Positions 26,291 to 36,074 of a DNA stretch of 64,000 nucleotides are shown here, one piece after another. Both the position numbers and the translations under genes were made by a program. How positions within the stretch are numbered: position 1 is the stretch's first letter; every line of letters begins with the position of its first letter. This DNA comes from Rhodoferax sp. TH121. Its GTDB lineage: Bacteria > Pseudomonadota > Gammaproteobacteria > Burkholderiales > Burkholderiaceae_C. The notes under the pieces were generated by a model. That model did no database searches, had not been told where the DNA came from, and saw only the letters and a program-made list of their open reading frames with translations. Where the stretch lies: positions 86,380 through 150,379 of the forward strand of contig NZ_NOXW01000017.1 of NCBI RefSeq assembly GCF_002251855.1, in the 5' to 3' direction.

Positions 26291-27410
26291 ATTGGCTGAT
26301 CGCGGCGCAGACGCGCCTTTCGCGCCAGATTGGGTGTCACCTCCCGGGGACACCATACTTGACCTGCTGGAAGAGCGCGGTTGGACGCAGCAGCACCTTG
26401 CAGACCGCTTGGGCTATTCGTTGAAACATGTGAACCAGCTCATCAAAGCCAAAGTGCCGTTGACAGAAGATGCTGCCATTCGCCTGCAGAACGTGTTGGG
26501 GGCTTCTGTTGGGTTTTGGCTTACGCGTGAAGCGCAATACCGTGAGCGTGTTGCGACGCAAGAGGCTGCCGAGCGCCAAACAACCATGGTGCCCTGGCTG
26601 GAGCGTTTTCCCGTCAAGGAAATGATGGAGATTGGCGTCTTGCCCAGGCGGCGTTTGGATGCCAAGTCCAAGCCGGGCTTGGTCGGCGAGTTGCTGAGTT
26701 TTTTCGGTGTGGCCAGTCCTGACCAATGGGAAACCCAGTACGGTTGCATGGAGTTGGCCTTTCGCCGCAGTCGTGAAGACCAAGCCGACGTTGCCGGTAT
26801 ATCCGCATGGTTGCGCATGGGCGAGCGCATGGCAGAAAAACTCGATGGCCCGGCTTTCGACGAAGCGCAATTCAAAGCGGCATTGGCTGAGATTCGTACG
26901 TTGACGTGCCTGTCGCCTGAGGAGTTTCAGCCTCGCATGCAGCGGCTTTTGCATGATGCCGGCGTCGCGTTTGTTTTGTTGCCTGCATTGCCGCGAACCC
27001 ATGTGTCTGGAGTCGCACGATGGTTGCATGCCCGACGGCCATTGATTCAGCTGTCGCTTTACGGCAAGTTGAATGATCGGTTTTGGTTTAGTTTCTTTCA
27101 CGAAGCTGCACACATCCTTTTGCATGGCGGACAGAAAAAGTCGGTTTTTCTGGACGACCCATCAAAGGTCGCTTCGTCGTCGAAAGAAGAGCGAGAGGCC
27201 AATGCTTGGGCACGCGACTATTTGATTCCTCCCAATGCCGCCACAGCGCTGGCAGCGCTAGCCCACACCAAGGCAGCAGTCGCGGAGTTTGCGCGCTCAA
27301 TAGGGGTGCACCCTGGCATTGTGGTTGGACGCATGCAACATGATGGATTGCTGGATGTGCGCTGGCTCAACGAATTGAAAGACAGCTACTCCTTTAAGGG
27401 CAGAGCTTGA
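26283..27410 (+). CDS. HTH antitoxin fused to M78 (ImmA/IrrE) metallopeptidase
   Basis: 375 residues. An N-terminal XRE/HigA helix-turn-helix (about residues 23-85; ERGWTQQHLADRLGYSLKHV) is followed by a long helical linker. A C-terminal ImmA/IrrE zinc peptidase is marked by HEAAH in SFFHEAAHILLHGG (about residue 280), then NAWARDYLIP. The ATG at 26283 follows GGGGA inside the toxin gene. ImmA/IrrE peptidases cleave phage or stress repressors, so this protein may combine repression of its own operon, toxin binding and damage-triggered proteolysis. That combination is inference. Confidence 0.8.
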   Translation: MTELADRGADAPFAPDWVSPPGDTILDLLEERGWTQQHLADRLGYSLKHVNQLIKAKVPLTEDAAIRLQNVLGASVGFWLTREAQYRERVATQEAAERQTTMVPWLERFPVKEMMEIGVLPRRRLDAKSKPGLVGELLSFFGVASPDQWETQYGCMELAFRRSREDQADVAGISAWLRMGERMAEKLDGPAFDEAQFKAALAEIRTLTCLSPEEFQPRMQRLLHDAGVAFVLLPALPRTHVSGVARWLHARRPLIQLSLYGKLNDRFWFSFFHEAAHILLHGGQKKSVFLDDPSKVASSSKEEREANAWARDYLIPPNAATALAALAHTKAAVAEFARSIGVHPGIVVGRMQHDGLLDVRWLNELKDSYSFKGRA

Positions 27411-27466
27411 CTGGGTGAAAGATCGCAATGCGGTGTGGGTGTGCGCCATTTGCCTAAACTGTTGTC

Positions 27467-27991
27467 ATGTCCGCCTCACCCATCCCACCCACCCCAGACC
27501 TGCCCACCAGCCTTAAATGGGGCCCCTTCGCCATCGTGCTCGTGTGGCTGGCAGTCATCGGCGGGCTGTATCTGGTGTCTGCGCAATACCTCAAACCCAA
27601 ACCCGTGGTCACGCTGCCGGGTGGTGCGCTGGTGATCCCCATGGCGCGCGACGGGCACTTCTATGCAACAGGCACCGTGGCCGGCCAGCCGGTGCGCTTT
27701 CTGGTGGACACGGGGGCATCGATGGTCGTTGTGAGCGAGGCCCTGGCCAAGCAGGCAGGGCTCACCGGCGGCACGCCCACGGTGTTCAAGACCGCCAATG
27801 GCGATCTGGCAGGGCGCATCCACACCGAAGTGCGGGTGGCGCTGGAGTCTGCGCAGGTGTCGTCGGTGCGCGTGGGCGTTGGCTTGGTGGGCGGCGAGCC
27901 TGACGAGGCCTTGCTGGGTCAGAGCTTTCTCAACAAATTCGACATCACCCTGAGCGACCGCCAGATGACGCTGCGACCCAAGGCCAACTGA
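27467..27991 (+). CDS. retropepsin-like aspartic protease, TIGR02281 type
   Basis: 174 residues with one N-terminal transmembrane anchor (FAIVLVWLAVIGGLYLVSAQ). A single retroviral-type aspartyl protease domain follows, with the active-site triplet in FLVDTGASMVVVS and the second conserved loop in ALLGQSFLNKFDI. It would dimerise in the periplasm. The physiological substrate is unknown. It converges on the DNA glycosylase gene, separated by 8 bp. Confidence 0.85.
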   Translation: MSASPIPPTPDLPTSLKWGPFAIVLVWLAVIGGLYLVSAQYLKPKPVVTLPGGALVIPMARDGHFYATGTVAGQPVRFLVDTGASMVVVSEALAKQAGLTGGTPTVFKTANGDLAGRIHTEVRVALESAQVSSVRVGVGLVGGEPDEALLGQSFLNKFDITLSDRQMTLRPKAN

Positions 27992-27999
27992 GGCGCGTG

Positions 28000-28503
28000 C
28001 TACACCAAGCCGTGCCGCTCCATCACCTCCCGCCACGCTGCCAGTTTGCGCTCAAAGCTCCAGCTGGCATTGGCCGGGCTGGTGCTGGGCAGCTGGTACA
28101 CGGGCACGCCCAGGGCGCGGGTGTGGCGGGCGTGTTTGAAGCTCTCGCCGCCGTTGTGGGCGATGGCTTGTAGCTGCGGCAGGTGCAGTGCGGCGATGTC
28201 GTTGGGCACCGCGTTGCGGATGGCACTGTCCAGGCTGCCTTCGCGCTCGCAGCTGGCGTAGACATCCCACACGCCCAGGCCGCGCTCCAGTAGCCATTTG
28301 CTACGTATTTCATAGCTGCTCGCGCACATTCCATGGGGGCTAGAGGGCCAAATGGCTTGGAATATCTTCCAGAACTGGTTTTGCGGGTGGCCGTAATACT
28401 CTTGCGCCTGCAGCGAGCGCACGCCGGGAAAGCTGCCCAAAATCAGCACCCGCGTGGCGGGCGAAACCAGTGGCGGCAGGCCGGTGAGCACGGTGGTGGG
28501 CAT
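28000..28503 (-). CDS. DNA-deoxyinosine glycosylase (uracil-DNA glycosylase superfamily)
   Basis: 167 residues from the ATG at 28503, giving the standard start before VLILGSFPGVRSLQAQEYYG. YGHPQNQFWKI and GLGVWDVYASCEREGSLDS are the family's DNA-binding blocks, and a late YQLPSTSPAN supplies the SPAN-type motif. Between FWKIFQAIW and WLLERGLGVWDV the sequence PSSPHGMCASSYEIRSK is the translation of a dispersed palindromic element, inserted in frame. The fold may tolerate it because the site is a variable loop. Confidence 0.8.
   Translation of the reverse strand: MPTTVLTGLPPLVSPATRVLILGSFPGVRSLQAQEYYGHPQNQFWKIFQAIWPSSPHGMCASSYEIRSKWLLERGLGVWDVYASCEREGSLDSAIRNAVPNDIAALHLPQLQAIAHNGGESFKHARHTRALGVPVYQLPSTSPANASWSFERKLAAWREVMERHGLV
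28291..28358. repeat. dispersed palindromic element with 9-bp terminal inverted repeats, inside the DNA glycosylase gene
   Basis: Ends AGCCATTTG (28292-28300) and CAAATGGCT (28349-28357) are perfect inverted repeats. Between them lie GCTACGTATTTCATAGCTGC, TCGCGCACATTCCATGG and GGGCTAGAGGGCC. This is the most complete copy in the window. Confidence 0.8.
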
Positions 28504-28573
28504 GGACGGTTGGGACGGGTATTGCTGCGCTATTCTCGCCAATGTTTTGTCCCTGTTAGTGAGCCCGCCCAGC

Positions 28574-29578
28574 ATGCATTTCATTCCACACACCGCCGCA
28601 CTGTCCGTACTCGCCCTCGCGGGCATGGCGCACGCGCAAGTCTTCACTTACAAGGACTGGGCGGTGGCCTGCGACAACACCCGCCACTGTGAAGCGGTGG
28701 CTTACCAAAGCGAGGATTCGGCCTCGGAGTCTGTGGTGCTCTGGTTGTCGCGCGACGCGGGGCCGAATGCTCCCGTGCGGGTGCAGCTGGATGTGAACGA
28801 CAGTGGGGACTCGCGACAGCTCACCCTGCGCCTGGGCAGCACCACGCTGAAGGGCATCGCGCTTGGTGAAGACCTGAGCCCTGCCCAGACCCAACAGCTG
28901 TTGGCGCATGTGTTGGTGGGCCAGAAGCTGACGCTGGCCGATGGCGCTAAGCGCTGGGAAGTGTCGCTGGCCGGCAGCAATGCCGCGCTGCTCAAGATGG
29001 ACGATGTTCAGGGTCGAGTGGGTACGCCGGGTGCGCTACTGCGCAAAGGCAAGAAGCCTGAAGCTGCTGCATTGCCGCCCTTGCCTGTGTCCAAGGTGCG
29101 GGCCGCAGCGCTGCCGGGCACCAGCAAAGCCGACGAGGCGTTGTTGCCTGCGATCCTCAAGTCCATCACCCCGCGCGATTGCTGGGACGACATGCCCGAT
29201 GACAATGACCCCGAAACGTCGATCACGCGCGTCTCCGCCACGCAGGTGCTGGTGATGCGGGAATGTGGGCGTGGGGCCTACCAGGGCGGCAGTGGCCTTT
29301 GGCTCGCCAACAGCAAGCCGCCCTATCGCGCCAAGCGCCTCACCGTACCCATGCCCGATGGTGAACCAAGCGACTATGTGATGAATGCCAGCTTTGAGGA
29401 CGGCCGCCTGAGCTCGTACGCCAAAGGCCGGGGCTTGAATGACTGCGGGGCGGACTACGCCTGGGTATGGACGAATAAAGGCTTTGTACTGACCGACGCG
29501 TCTACAGCGCCACTGTGCCGAGGCATGGCGGGCGGTGGCTACAGCCTGCGGACCTATACGGCCGAAGTGTTGCCTTGA
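28574..29578 (+). CDS. DUF1176 domain-containing exported protein
   Basis: 334 residues. A signal peptide ends MAHAQ, and the mature part begins VFTYKDWAVACDNTRHCEAVAY, the hallmark of DUF1176. Paired cysteines in ACDNTRHC, DCWDD, RECG, NDCG and PLCRG suggest disulphides in the periplasm. No function is established for the family. Start ATG 28574 is chosen because it opens the signal peptide. The gene is divergent from the DNA glycosylase with 70 bp between. Confidence 0.82.
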   Translation: MHFIPHTAALSVLALAGMAHAQVFTYKDWAVACDNTRHCEAVAYQSEDSASESVVLWLSRDAGPNAPVRVQLDVNDSGDSRQLTLRLGSTTLKGIALGEDLSPAQTQQLLAHVLVGQKLTLADGAKRWEVSLAGSNAALLKMDDVQGRVGTPGALLRKGKKPEAAALPPLPVSKVRAAALPGTSKADEALLPAILKSITPRDCWDDMPDDNDPETSITRVSATQVLVMRECGRGAYQGGSGLWLANSKPPYRAKRLTVPMPDGEPSDYVMNASFEDGRLSSYAKGRGLNDCGADYAWVWTNKGFVLTDASTAPLCRGMAGGGYSLRTYTAEVLP

Positions 29579-29584
29579 GCGGAA

Positions 29585-29665
29585 TTACTTTTTGCCCAGG
29601 GTCTTGCGGGCTTGCTCAATGCCACCTACGTTCTCGGCCTTGCTGAAGCCCATGCCTTTGAGTGG
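29585..29665 (-). pseudogene. possible 3' remnant of a rhodanese-like gene
   Basis: The minus-strand frame ending at 29585 reads LKGMGFSKAENVGGIEQA and then RKTLGKK before the stop. This resembles the C-terminal end of a small rhodanese (aLkamGF..v.NvGGi). The upstream part is missing: within 40 bp the frame enters the alpha-galactosidase gene. If right, the galactoside operon replaced or truncated an older gene. Resemblance is by eye over about 25 residues only. Confidence 0.35.
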
Positions 29666-29697
29666 TCCAGGGCGATGCCGCCTCGCGTCAGCCTGGC

Positions 29698-31872
29698 CTA
29701 TTGCGGGATGAAGCGCAGCCGGTAGATCAGTGCGCTCTCGGCGTTCATGCGCGGCAATGGCAGGCCTACGGCGGCCAGCCAAGCGCCGTGCGCCGTGGGC
29801 GGCAAAGCCTGCTGGGCTCCTGCAGCCAGGGCGGCATCGTTGAGCGGGCTGCTGGTCCAGTCGGGTGGCGTGGGGTCCAGCCGTTCGATGGTGTAGTGCG
29901 CTGCCGGGCGCAGCATGGGCAGGCGCAGGGGCGGCGTGTTGCGGTGGCTGGTGGGCGTGGTGCGGTAGACCAGCAGGAGCACCTCGCTGGCACCGGCGTC
30001 GCCGTGCGCTTGCCAGAGCACGCCGTCGCCAGCTTCGCCCAGCCAGACCTGGCCGGTGTGCAGGCGGTTGCGCAGCTGCTTGTACATGCCGACCCACTGA
30101 CCCAGCGCCATGCGCCCTTCATCGCTCATGTGGCGCACGTCGGCCTCTATGCCGAGGTGCCCGCTGATGGCCACACCGGCGCGGAAGTTCAGGCTCTGGC
30201 TGCGGCCCGTGGTGTGCGCGGGTGCGGGCCCGATGTGGGCGCCCAAAATCTCGGGCGGCAAAAACTGCAGCGCACCGCGCTGGATGGCCACGCGCGACAA
30301 AGCATCGTTGCAGTCGCTGGTCCAGACCCGGTGGGTGTGGGCCAGAGCCCCCATGTCCAGCCGGGCGCCGCCGGAGGCACAGCTCTCGATCTCCAGCTCC
30401 GGGTGCGCGGCGCGCACGCGGTCCCACAGCGCGTACAGCGCGTGCACGAAGCCCCTGTAGGCCGGCCGGCCCAGCGCGTTGCCAGCGGTGGTCAGGTCGC
30501 GGTTCATGTCCCATTTCAGATAGGCAATGGGCACGTTCTGCAGCAGGGTGTCGAGCTTGGTGAACAGGTAGTCCGCCACCTCGGGACGGGCTACGTCCAG
30601 CACCAACTGGTTGCGCATGGTCAGCAGCGGCCGGCCTTCGAGTTGCAGCGCCCAGTCGGGGTGGGCGCGGAAGAGCTGGCTGTCGGGGCTGACCATTTCG
30701 GGTTCTACCCACAGGCCAAACTCCATACCCAGCCCGTTCACGTACTGCGCCAGCGGCAGAAGGCCGTGCGGGTACTTGCCCGCATCTGGCCACCAGTCTC
30801 CTAGGGCGGCCTGGTCGCTGTGCCGACCCTGGAACCAACCGTCGTCCAGCACAAAGCGCTCCACCCCCACGCTGGCGGCGGCAGCGGCCAACGCGCGGAT
30901 GTCATCGGTGCGGTGATCAAAGTACACCGCTTCCCAAGTGTTGAGGTGCACCAGGCGCGGACGCATGCGGCCACCGGGCCAGGGCAGGCGGGCGCGCACC
31001 GTGGCGTAAAAATTCGCGGCCAGGCCGTTCAGGCCCTGCGTGGAGCAACTGGCGAACAGCGTTGGCGTGACCAGCGATTCGCCTGCGCCTAAGCGCACTT
31101 CGCCCGGCGCCAACCATTCACCCATCTGCCATTGGTACTGTCCGTCGTGCAGCCACTCAATCGCCTGACGGTGGTTGCCCGACCAGGCCAGCTGCGCACC
31201 ATAGACGGTGCCGCTGTGCTGCGTAGCGCCCGGTGTGGTGACCACGGCGCCGGGAAAGCTGTCGTGCGAGGTGCGGCCGCGCCGGTTCTCGCGTTGCCAC
31301 AGGCTGCGCGAGAGTGCGTCTTCCTGCAGCTGGAATTCATTCGCCCACTGGCCGGTGTAGGAGCGCACGGTGTGCGCATCACCGGGCAGCGGCACGGTGC
31401 CTGCGGCCAGCCATTGCACGTCCAGCACATCCGTGCCGTCGTTGAACAACTCACTGCGCAGCTGCAGCACATCGTTCGCATCCAGCGTTACTTGCAGCAC
31501 CAGGCGCAGCCGGGCGACGCTGTCCGTCAGATGAATTGCAATGCTCTGGCCCGCTACCAGGGTCTCTATGCGGACGCCCGTGAACTGCTGCGCAAATTGC
31601 TGGCCGCTGCGGTGGGCCAGCAAGGCGCTCTGCATGTACCAGCCCACGCCAAAGGTGGGTGCCACGGTCAGCGGCTGGTCGAGCTCCATGTTGCTGGGCG
31701 GGATGGCACGGCCATCGCGCAGCGGCGCCAGCGGCACACAGTTGTCCGGCAAGCGCGGCCCCCAGTAGCGCCACAGTGGCGCCTCATGAGCGCGTGTTTC
31801 CAGCACCACGCTGGTATGGGTGCCGTGCAGGGTGATGAAGTCGGCAGAGGCCTCGGGCGCGTGGGTAGGCAT
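29698..31872 (-). CDS. alpha-galactosidase, glycoside hydrolase family 36
   Basis: 724 residues. It hydrolyses alpha-1,6-galactosides such as melibiose and raffinose. The nucleophile Asp is in YLKWDMNRDLT (about residue 455), and the acid/base Asp in HRVWTSDCNDAL (about 520). ESCASGGARLDMG and FVLDDGWFQGRHSD are also typical. ATG 31872 gives a usual N-terminus; no signal peptide, so cytoplasmic. It is the last gene of the minus-strand galactoside operon, 7 bp after the ABC ATPase. Confidence 0.93.
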   Translation of the reverse strand: MPTHAPEASADFITLHGTHTSVVLETRAHEAPLWRYWGPRLPDNCVPLAPLRDGRAIPPSNMELDQPLTVAPTFGVGWYMQSALLAHRSGQQFAQQFTGVRIETLVAGQSIAIHLTDSVARLRLVLQVTLDANDVLQLRSELFNDGTDVLDVQWLAAGTVPLPGDAHTVRSYTGQWANEFQLQEDALSRSLWQRENRRGRTSHDSFPGAVVTTPGATQHSGTVYGAQLAWSGNHRQAIEWLHDGQYQWQMGEWLAPGEVRLGAGESLVTPTLFASCSTQGLNGLAANFYATVRARLPWPGGRMRPRLVHLNTWEAVYFDHRTDDIRALAAAAASVGVERFVLDDGWFQGRHSDQAALGDWWPDAGKYPHGLLPLAQYVNGLGMEFGLWVEPEMVSPDSQLFRAHPDWALQLEGRPLLTMRNQLVLDVARPEVADYLFTKLDTLLQNVPIAYLKWDMNRDLTTAGNALGRPAYRGFVHALYALWDRVRAAHPELEIESCASGGARLDMGALAHTHRVWTSDCNDALSRVAIQRGALQFLPPEILGAHIGPAPAHTTGRSQSLNFRAGVAISGHLGIEADVRHMSDEGRMALGQWVGMYKQLRNRLHTGQVWLGEAGDGVLWQAHGDAGASEVLLLVYRTTPTSHRNTPPLRLPMLRPAAHYTIERLDPTPPDWTSSPLNDAALAAGAQQALPPTAHGAWLAAVGLPLPRMNAESALIYRLRFIPQ

Positions 31873-31879
31873 GGGGCAG

Positions 31880-32980
<1,101 letters not shown>

Positions 32981-33006
32981 GTTCTATTCCTCGTCGACTC
33001 CGTAAT

Positions 33007-35244
33007 TTACGCGGCTTGCAGCCTTACGCGCTGTTCGCCCATGCGGCGGGTGGCTACGCGCAAGGTGATGTCACCCACTGCGCCGGTGGTTTCCAGCCAG
33101 AAGCCGGTGGTGCCGCCCTTGAGCGTCAGCAGGTCCGGACCCAGCAGCTTGGCAGCACCCGTCACTTCCACATGCACCACATCGTCCATGAAGGGCAACA
33201 GGCGGCCGGCTTGGTCCAGCGCGCGCACGATGACGCGGGTAGCGTCTTTCTCATGCGCTTGCAATTGCGTGTCGTCCACTTCCACTTGCAAAGTGGTGGG
33301 CACCGGATTGCCCGAAAGCTTGACGGTGGAAACCGCCTTGCCATTGATATAGCCGGTGACGGTGGCATCGCGCCACAGCATGCCCCAGGCGCCCAGGTCG
33401 TTCATGTTGACGTGGCGGCTGTCAAAGATGACAGGTGCGTGCGGCAAATGTGGGTACAGCCCGCGGTCGGGTTCCGCGCGCTTGGGGGCGAAGTCGCCTA
33501 CCTGCAGTTCCACATAGTCGCAGTTGGTCAGCACGATCAAGGGCAGCACTTCGCATCGGTCTTTCTCGCCACGGGCCCAGTAGGTCACGGGTTGCAGCAC
33601 TACTTGTTCGGCCGGGCTGCACTGGCTGGTATAGCCCCAGGCGGCGAACTTGGGTTCGCGGAAGATGTCCATCACGCCGTGGTGGCAGATGCGGTCACCC
33701 GCGCCGAAGTCTTTGTGGGTGTTGTAGTCAAACATGCACCAGCCGATGGCGCCGCTGATGACGGGGTTCTCGTAAGCCTTGTTCAGCACATCCAGATGGC
33801 GGCGCACATGTTCGGCCTGGCGGTCTTCGGGGTCGATGCGCTTGGTGGGGTACATGTGGCCATTGAACTCGGTCACCAGGTACGGTACTTCGTGGTCCAG
33901 CCCGGTTACTTGGCGCGGCTGGCGCAGCGGCGTGGGGGCAATACCCTTCATCCACTCCTCGGTGGCCACATGGCAGAAGTCGTTGACGGTGTACACGTCT
34001 TCCAGCAACTCGCTGTTTTCGATGTAACGCACGCCACCGGTCTGGCGGGTGGTGTCCAGGCTGCGGGCCATCGCGTTGGTGCGGGTGTAGAAGTCGTGGT
34101 TGTCCTGCGACTCGTTGATGCGCACGCCCCAGATGATGATGGAGGGGTGGTTCCAGTCGCGCTCGACCATGCGGCGCACGTTCTCCACCGACTCGTCCTG
34201 CCAGGCCTGGCCGCCGATGTGCTGCCAGCCGGGGATTTCTTCAAATACCAGCAGGCCGATCTCGTCGCAACGGTCCAGAAAGTAGGTGGACTGTGGGTAG
34301 TGCGAGGTGCGCACCAGGTTGCACTTGAGCACGTCTTTCATGACGTCGGCGTCTTTGGCCTGGGCGCGCTGGCCCATGGCGTAGCCCACGTAGGGGAAGC
34401 TTTGGTGGCGGTTTAGGCCACGGATTTTGACGTTCTTGCCGTTGAGGAAAAAGCCCTCGGTGGTGAAGCGTGCGGTGCGGAAGCCGAAGCGGGTGCTGAG
34501 TTGGTCGCGGTTATCCAAGGTGGCGCGCACCAGGTAGAGCTCGGGTGCGTCCAGCTCCCAGAGCTTGAGGCCTGCCAGTTGCGCGAAGTTCGCTTCAAAG
34601 CCAGCGCCCGACACGGCCACGGTTTGCTGCTGCAGTACCGTGCCGTCCACCTTGCAGAGTTCCACCAAAACTTTGCCGCTGACGGGGGCGTTTGCGGGGT
34701 TGGCGATGAAGCCCTTGACCAAAACTTCCTTTGCGTCCGTCAGCTCATTCGACGTTTCCACCTTGAGGTTGGCGATGGACACAGCGTCGGTTACCTGCAG
34801 CCACACGTCGCGGTAGATGCCTGCGTAGGTCAGGTAGTCGATCTGGCCACCGAAAGGGGGGATCTCTGGGTTTTCACTGCCGTCCACTTTGACAGTGATC
34901 AGGTTATCGCCTTCCTTCAACAGGCCGGTGAGGCGCGCAGTGAAGGGTGTGTAGCCGTCCTTGTGGGCTACCACCTGCTGGCCATTCACCCAGACCACGC
35001 TGTTGGCCATGGCGGCATCAAAGCGCAGACTCACTTCGCGGCCGGCATATTCGGGCATCCAGGCCAGGGTGATCTGGTAGCCAAATTCCTTCTGGAAACT
35101 GCGCTCGTCGAAGTAGGTCATGTCCAGGTCGACGGCGTTGTGCGGCAGGCGCACGGCCTCGCCGGGCAGGGCCGTGGAGATCAGTTCAGGCGAAAAAGAA
35201 GTGTGAAAAGTCCAGCCCGAGACGAGCTTGCTAACGGTACGCAT
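33007..35244 (-). CDS. beta-galactosidase-type glycoside hydrolase, family 2
   Basis: 745 residues. The N-terminal jelly-roll sugar-binding domain includes YAGREVSLRFDAAMANSVVW. An Ig-like domain and a TIM barrel follow, with acid/base Glu in IIIWGVRINESQD (about residue 377) and nucleophile Glu in YLVTEFNGH (about 459). C-terminal Ig-like domains follow, without the large LacZ domain 5. No signal peptide. It could be a beta-galactosidase or beta-glucuronidase; the neighbouring alpha-galactosidase favours galactosides. It is separated from the permease gene by 10 bp. Confidence 0.87.
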   Translation of the reverse strand: MRTVSKLVSGWTFHTSFSPELISTALPGEAVRLPHNAVDLDMTYFDERSFQKEFGYQITLAWMPEYAGREVSLRFDAAMANSVVWVNGQQVVAHKDGYTPFTARLTGLLKEGDNLITVKVDGSENPEIPPFGGQIDYLTYAGIYRDVWLQVTDAVSIANLKVETSNELTDAKEVLVKGFIANPANAPVSGKVLVELCKVDGTVLQQQTVAVSGAGFEANFAQLAGLKLWELDAPELYLVRATLDNRDQLSTRFGFRTARFTTEGFFLNGKNVKIRGLNRHQSFPYVGYAMGQRAQAKDADVMKDVLKCNLVRTSHYPQSTYFLDRCDEIGLLVFEEIPGWQHIGGQAWQDESVENVRRMVERDWNHPSIIIWGVRINESQDNHDFYTRTNAMARSLDTTRQTGGVRYIENSELLEDVYTVNDFCHVATEEWMKGIAPTPLRQPRQVTGLDHEVPYLVTEFNGHMYPTKRIDPEDRQAEHVRRHLDVLNKAYENPVISGAIGWCMFDYNTHKDFGAGDRICHHGVMDIFREPKFAAWGYTSQCSPAEQVVLQPVTYWARGEKDRCEVLPLIVLTNCDYVELQVGDFAPKRAEPDRGLYPHLPHAPVIFDSRHVNMNDLGAWGMLWRDATVTGYINGKAVSTVKLSGNPVPTTLQVEVDDTQLQAHEKDATRVIVRALDQAGRLLPFMDDVVHVEVTGAAKLLGPDLLTLKGGTTGFWLETTGAVGDITLRVATRRMGEQRVRLQAA

Positions 35245-35254
35245 GTGAAAAACC

Positions 35255-36073
35255 TTATTTGACGGAGCCCAGCATGCCCTGTACGAACTGCCGTTGCATT
35301 GCGAAAAAGACGACCAGGGTGGGCAAGGTGGCCAGCATGGCCGCCAGCATGATCACGCCGAAGTCGGGGAAGTAGGCCGAGCCCAGTGAGGACAAGACCA
35401 AGGTGATGGTTTTGAGCTCGGGCGACTGCAGCACGATGAGGGGCCACAAGAAGTTGTTCCACGCCGCCATGAACACGATGATGAAAGCCGCCGCATACGT
35501 GGAACGCATCACCGGCACATAGACAAACAGGAAGATTTGCCACTCTTTGAGACCATCCAGGCGGGCGGCTTCGCGCAGCTCGGGTGGGAAGGCTTTGGTG
35601 CTTTGGCGGAAGTAGAAAATGATGTAGGCAGAAGCCAGCGCGGGCAAGATCACGGCGAGGTGGGTGTCCAGCAGGTCGAACTGCGCCATCAGAATGAACA
35701 GCGGAATCATCAGTGCCGCAAAGGGCACCATCAGCGTGAGCAACAGGCCGTTGTAGACGCGCTCGCGGGCCTTGGAGGCGAAGACCTCAAAGCCATAACC
35801 CGCCATGGACGAAATCACCAAGGTGAAGAAGCCACCGATGATGGCGATTTTCCCGGAGTTCCAGAAGACTTGGGCCACATCAAAGCTCTTGTTGAGCTTT
35901 TCGAGGTTCTCCAGAAAGGCGGTGCCGAAGGTGAATTTGCCCTTGGTGACGTCCACCGACGCATTGGTGGAGCTGATCACCATCCAGGCAAAGGGGAACA
36001 GGGACACAAAGGCCATCACACCTAAAAAAAGGTAGACGCCGGTCATGCGGAATTTTTCGGTCCAGTTGCTCAT
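35255..36073 (-). CDS. carbohydrate ABC transporter permease (MalG type)
   Basis: 272 residues from ATG 36073, with six transmembrane segments starting GVYLFLGVMAFVSLFPFAWM. The EAA loop is ELREAARLDGLKEWQIFLF. It overlaps or abuts the MalF-type gene (1 bp between). It forms the inner-membrane channel with that protein. Confidence 0.9.
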   Translation of the reverse strand: MSNWTEKFRMTGVYLFLGVMAFVSLFPFAWMVISSTNASVDVTKGKFTFGTAFLENLEKLNKSFDVAQVFWNSGKIAIIGGFFTLVISSMAGYGFEVFASKARERVYNGLLLTLMVPFAALMIPLFILMAQFDLLDTHLAVILPALASAYIIFYFRQSTKAFPPELREAARLDGLKEWQIFLFVYVPVMRSTYAAAFIIVFMAAWNNFLWPLIVLQSPELKTITLVLSSLGSAYFPDFGVIMLAAMLATLPTLVVFFAMQRQFVQGMLGSVK

Positions 36074-36074
36074 G

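Noticed and set aside
26283..27410. Prophage repressor region (ImmA-like gene) as sign of a prophage
   Set aside because: No integrase, excisionase, structural phage genes or attachment sites occur nearby; a toxin gene directly precedes it.
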